Source: Thermoplasmata archaeon (GTDB lineage: Archaea; Thermoplasmatota; Thermoplasmata; Lutacidiplasmatales; UBA184). Taken from it: DNA of 5,185 bases. Below, one piece after another: positions 4,286 to 5,185 of this stretch. The notes under the pieces were generated by a model. It was given only the letters and a program-made list of their open reading frames with translations, was not told the origin of the DNA and made no database searches. Each line of letters starts with the position of its first letter. Within the stretch, counting starts at the first letter, position 1. The stretch is from NCBI GenBank assembly GCA_030043835.1, contig JASHWY010000084.1, positions 1 to 5,185 on the forward strand, read 5' to 3'. The position numbers and the translations under genes are program-made.

Positions 4286-5185
4286 ATGCGACCGCTGGCC
4301 CAGGAGATCCTGGCCCACCTTCCCGGAGAGTCGAGGCGGACGCCCGAAACCCCTCCCCCGTCGAGCGACGACGCCGAGCTCGAAGCGGTCCTGGCTTCGC
4401 TCAAGACGAACATCAAGGTCGTGGGCTGCGGCGGCGGAGGCTGCAATACGATCAACCGGCTCGCCGAGGAGGGGCTCACCGGCGCCGAGATGATCGCCTG
4501 CAACACGGACGCCCAGCATCTGCTGACCATCCACGCGCCCCGCAAGATCCTGCTCGGCCGGCGCCTGACGCGGGGCCTCGGCGCCGGGGCGCTCCCGCAG
4601 GTCGGAGAGCAGGCGGCGCACGAAGCGGAGGAGGAGCTCAAGAAGGCCCTCGGGAACTCGGACATGGTCTTCATCACCCTCGGCCTCGGCGGCGGCACCG
4701 GAACGGGTTCCGCACCGGTCGTCTCCAAGATGGCGAAGGACGCGAACGGGGGGAACCCGCTCACGATCGCCGTCTGCACGCTCCCGTTCGCCTCCGAGGG
4801 GCTCGTCCGCCAGGAGAACGCGATGTGGGGCCTCGAGCGGCTCCGCTCGACCATCGACACCGTGATCACGATCCCGAACGACCGGCTCCTCGAGCTCGTC
4901 CCGCGGCTCCCGATCCAGACCGCCTTCAAGGTCGCCGACTCGGTCCTCGCGCGGGCGATCCGCGGGATCACCGAGATCATCACGCGCCCCGGGCTCGTCA
5001 ACCTCGACTTCAACGACCTCCGCACGATCATGAAGGGCGGCGGGGTGGCGCTCATCGGCATCGGGGAGTCCGAGAGCGACAACCGCGCCGAGGACGCGGT
5101 GCTGGAAGCGATCAACTCCCCGCTGCTCCACGTCGACATCGCGGGGGCGACGGGGGCTCTCATCAACGTCACCGGCGGACCCGAC
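4286..5185 (+). CDS. ftsZ: Cell division GTPase FtsZ (archaeal FtsZ1 type), 3' end missing
   Basis: The first 300 residues are present and the frame is still open at the window edge. FtsZ is a tubulin-like GTPase that polymerises into the division ring. A 42-residue N-terminal extension precedes [17 protein letters not shown] (43-59, nucleotide-binding loop). Then come NTDAQHLL (73-80), [14 protein letters not shown] (94-107), the tubulin signature GGGTGTGS (135-142), PNDRLLELV (197-205) and the T7 loop NLDFND (239-244), whose Asn239, Asp241 and Asp244 complete GTP hydrolysis between subunits. Phrases such as [15 protein letters not shown] and [15 protein letters not shown] match archaeal FtsZ1 rather than FtsZ2 as I remember them. 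About 60-80 residues should be missing. I chose ATG 4286; GTG 4283 is directly upstream. It diverges from mptE across a shared promoter region. Cysteines 48, 53, 72 and 164 in the GTPase domain are a minor oddity. Confidence 0.96.
   Translation, partial: MRPLAQEILAHLPGESRRTPETPPPSSDDAELEAVLASLKTNIKVVGCGGGGCNTINRLAEEGLTGAEMIACNTDAQHLLTIHAPRKILLGRRLTRGLGAGALPQVGEQAAHEAEEELKKALGNSDMVFITLGLGGGTGTGSAPVVSKMAKDANGGNPLTIAVCTLPFASEGLVRQENAMWGLERLRSTIDTVITIPNDRLLELVPRLPIQTAFKVADSVLARAIRGITEIITRPGLVNLDFNDLRTIMKGGGVALIGIGESESDNRAEDAVLEAINSPLLHVDIAGATGALINVTGGPD

Noticed and set aside
3737..5131. 464-residue minus-strand open frame across ftsZ and part of mptE
   Set aside because: It is antisense to unmistakable FtsZ motifs and overlaps MptE in another frame. 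Its highly charged product has no domain.
4243..5172. 309-residue minus-strand open frame opposite ftsZ
   Set aside because: Ser/Arg/Ala-rich antisense of ftsZ; the plus strand encodes the GTPase signature and T7 loop.
4286..5185. CetZ or other tubulin-like protein instead of FtsZ
   Set aside because: The NLDFND loop and close agreement with archaeal FtsZ1 along the whole length fit FtsZ, not CetZ.
1..5185. CRISPR array, tRNA, rRNA, insertion sequence or phage genes
   Set aside because: No regularly spaced repeats, cloverleaf-like segments, transposase motifs or terminal inverted repeats were seen. The window is almost fully occupied by chromosomal-type genes.

Overview
This window looks like part of a very GC-rich archaeal chromosome. 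Two genes carry the lineage signal. One is an FtsZ that follows the archaeal FtsZ1 pattern closely. The other is an MptE-type 6-hydroxymethylpterin pyrophosphokinase, an archaeal pterin enzyme. Promoters also look archaeal: short AT islands 28-41 nt upstream of start codons, and no bacterial -35/-10 pairs. A high-GC Thermoplasmatota-like euryarchaeote is my best guess, but that is inference; a phylogeny would have to confirm it.

There are seven genes, and their strand alternates strictly: (1) + the 3' end of an unidentified gene (1-99); (2) - a YjbQ/UPF0047 protein (128-547); (3) + a small two-helix membrane protein with a beta-rich, PH-like tail (614-1159); (4) - a small protein with a 68-residue Lys/Arg/Pro/Ala tail and a C-terminal alpha/beta domain (1168-1548); (5) + a 609-residue multi-pass membrane protein resembling GT-C glycosyltransferases (1679-3508); (6) - MptE (3475-4215); (7) + FtsZ1, cut by the right edge (4286-5185). 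No operon is visible. Convergent pairs almost touch (28 nt gap, 8 nt gap, 34 bp overlap). Divergent pairs share short promoter regions (66, 130 and 70 nt).

The divergent regions hold the most interesting non-coding structure. Each pairs one gene whose start lies about 28-31 nt from the AT island (probably leaderless) with one whose start lies about 40 nt away behind a short Shine-Dalgarno-like leader. Each also contains a short symmetric or repeated element that could be an operator: a 7-bp inverted repeat before yjbQ, an 11-bp tandem repeat between genes 4 and 5, and a 10-bp palindrome flanked by direct repeats before mptE.

The genes do not form one pathway. They cover pterin cofactor synthesis (MptE), cell division (FtsZ), probable envelope glycosylation (GT-C-like protein), a housekeeping YjbQ enzyme, and two small proteins I cannot assign. 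I saw no tRNA, rRNA, CRISPR array, insertion sequence or attachment site. No gene-free stretch exceeds about 130 bases.
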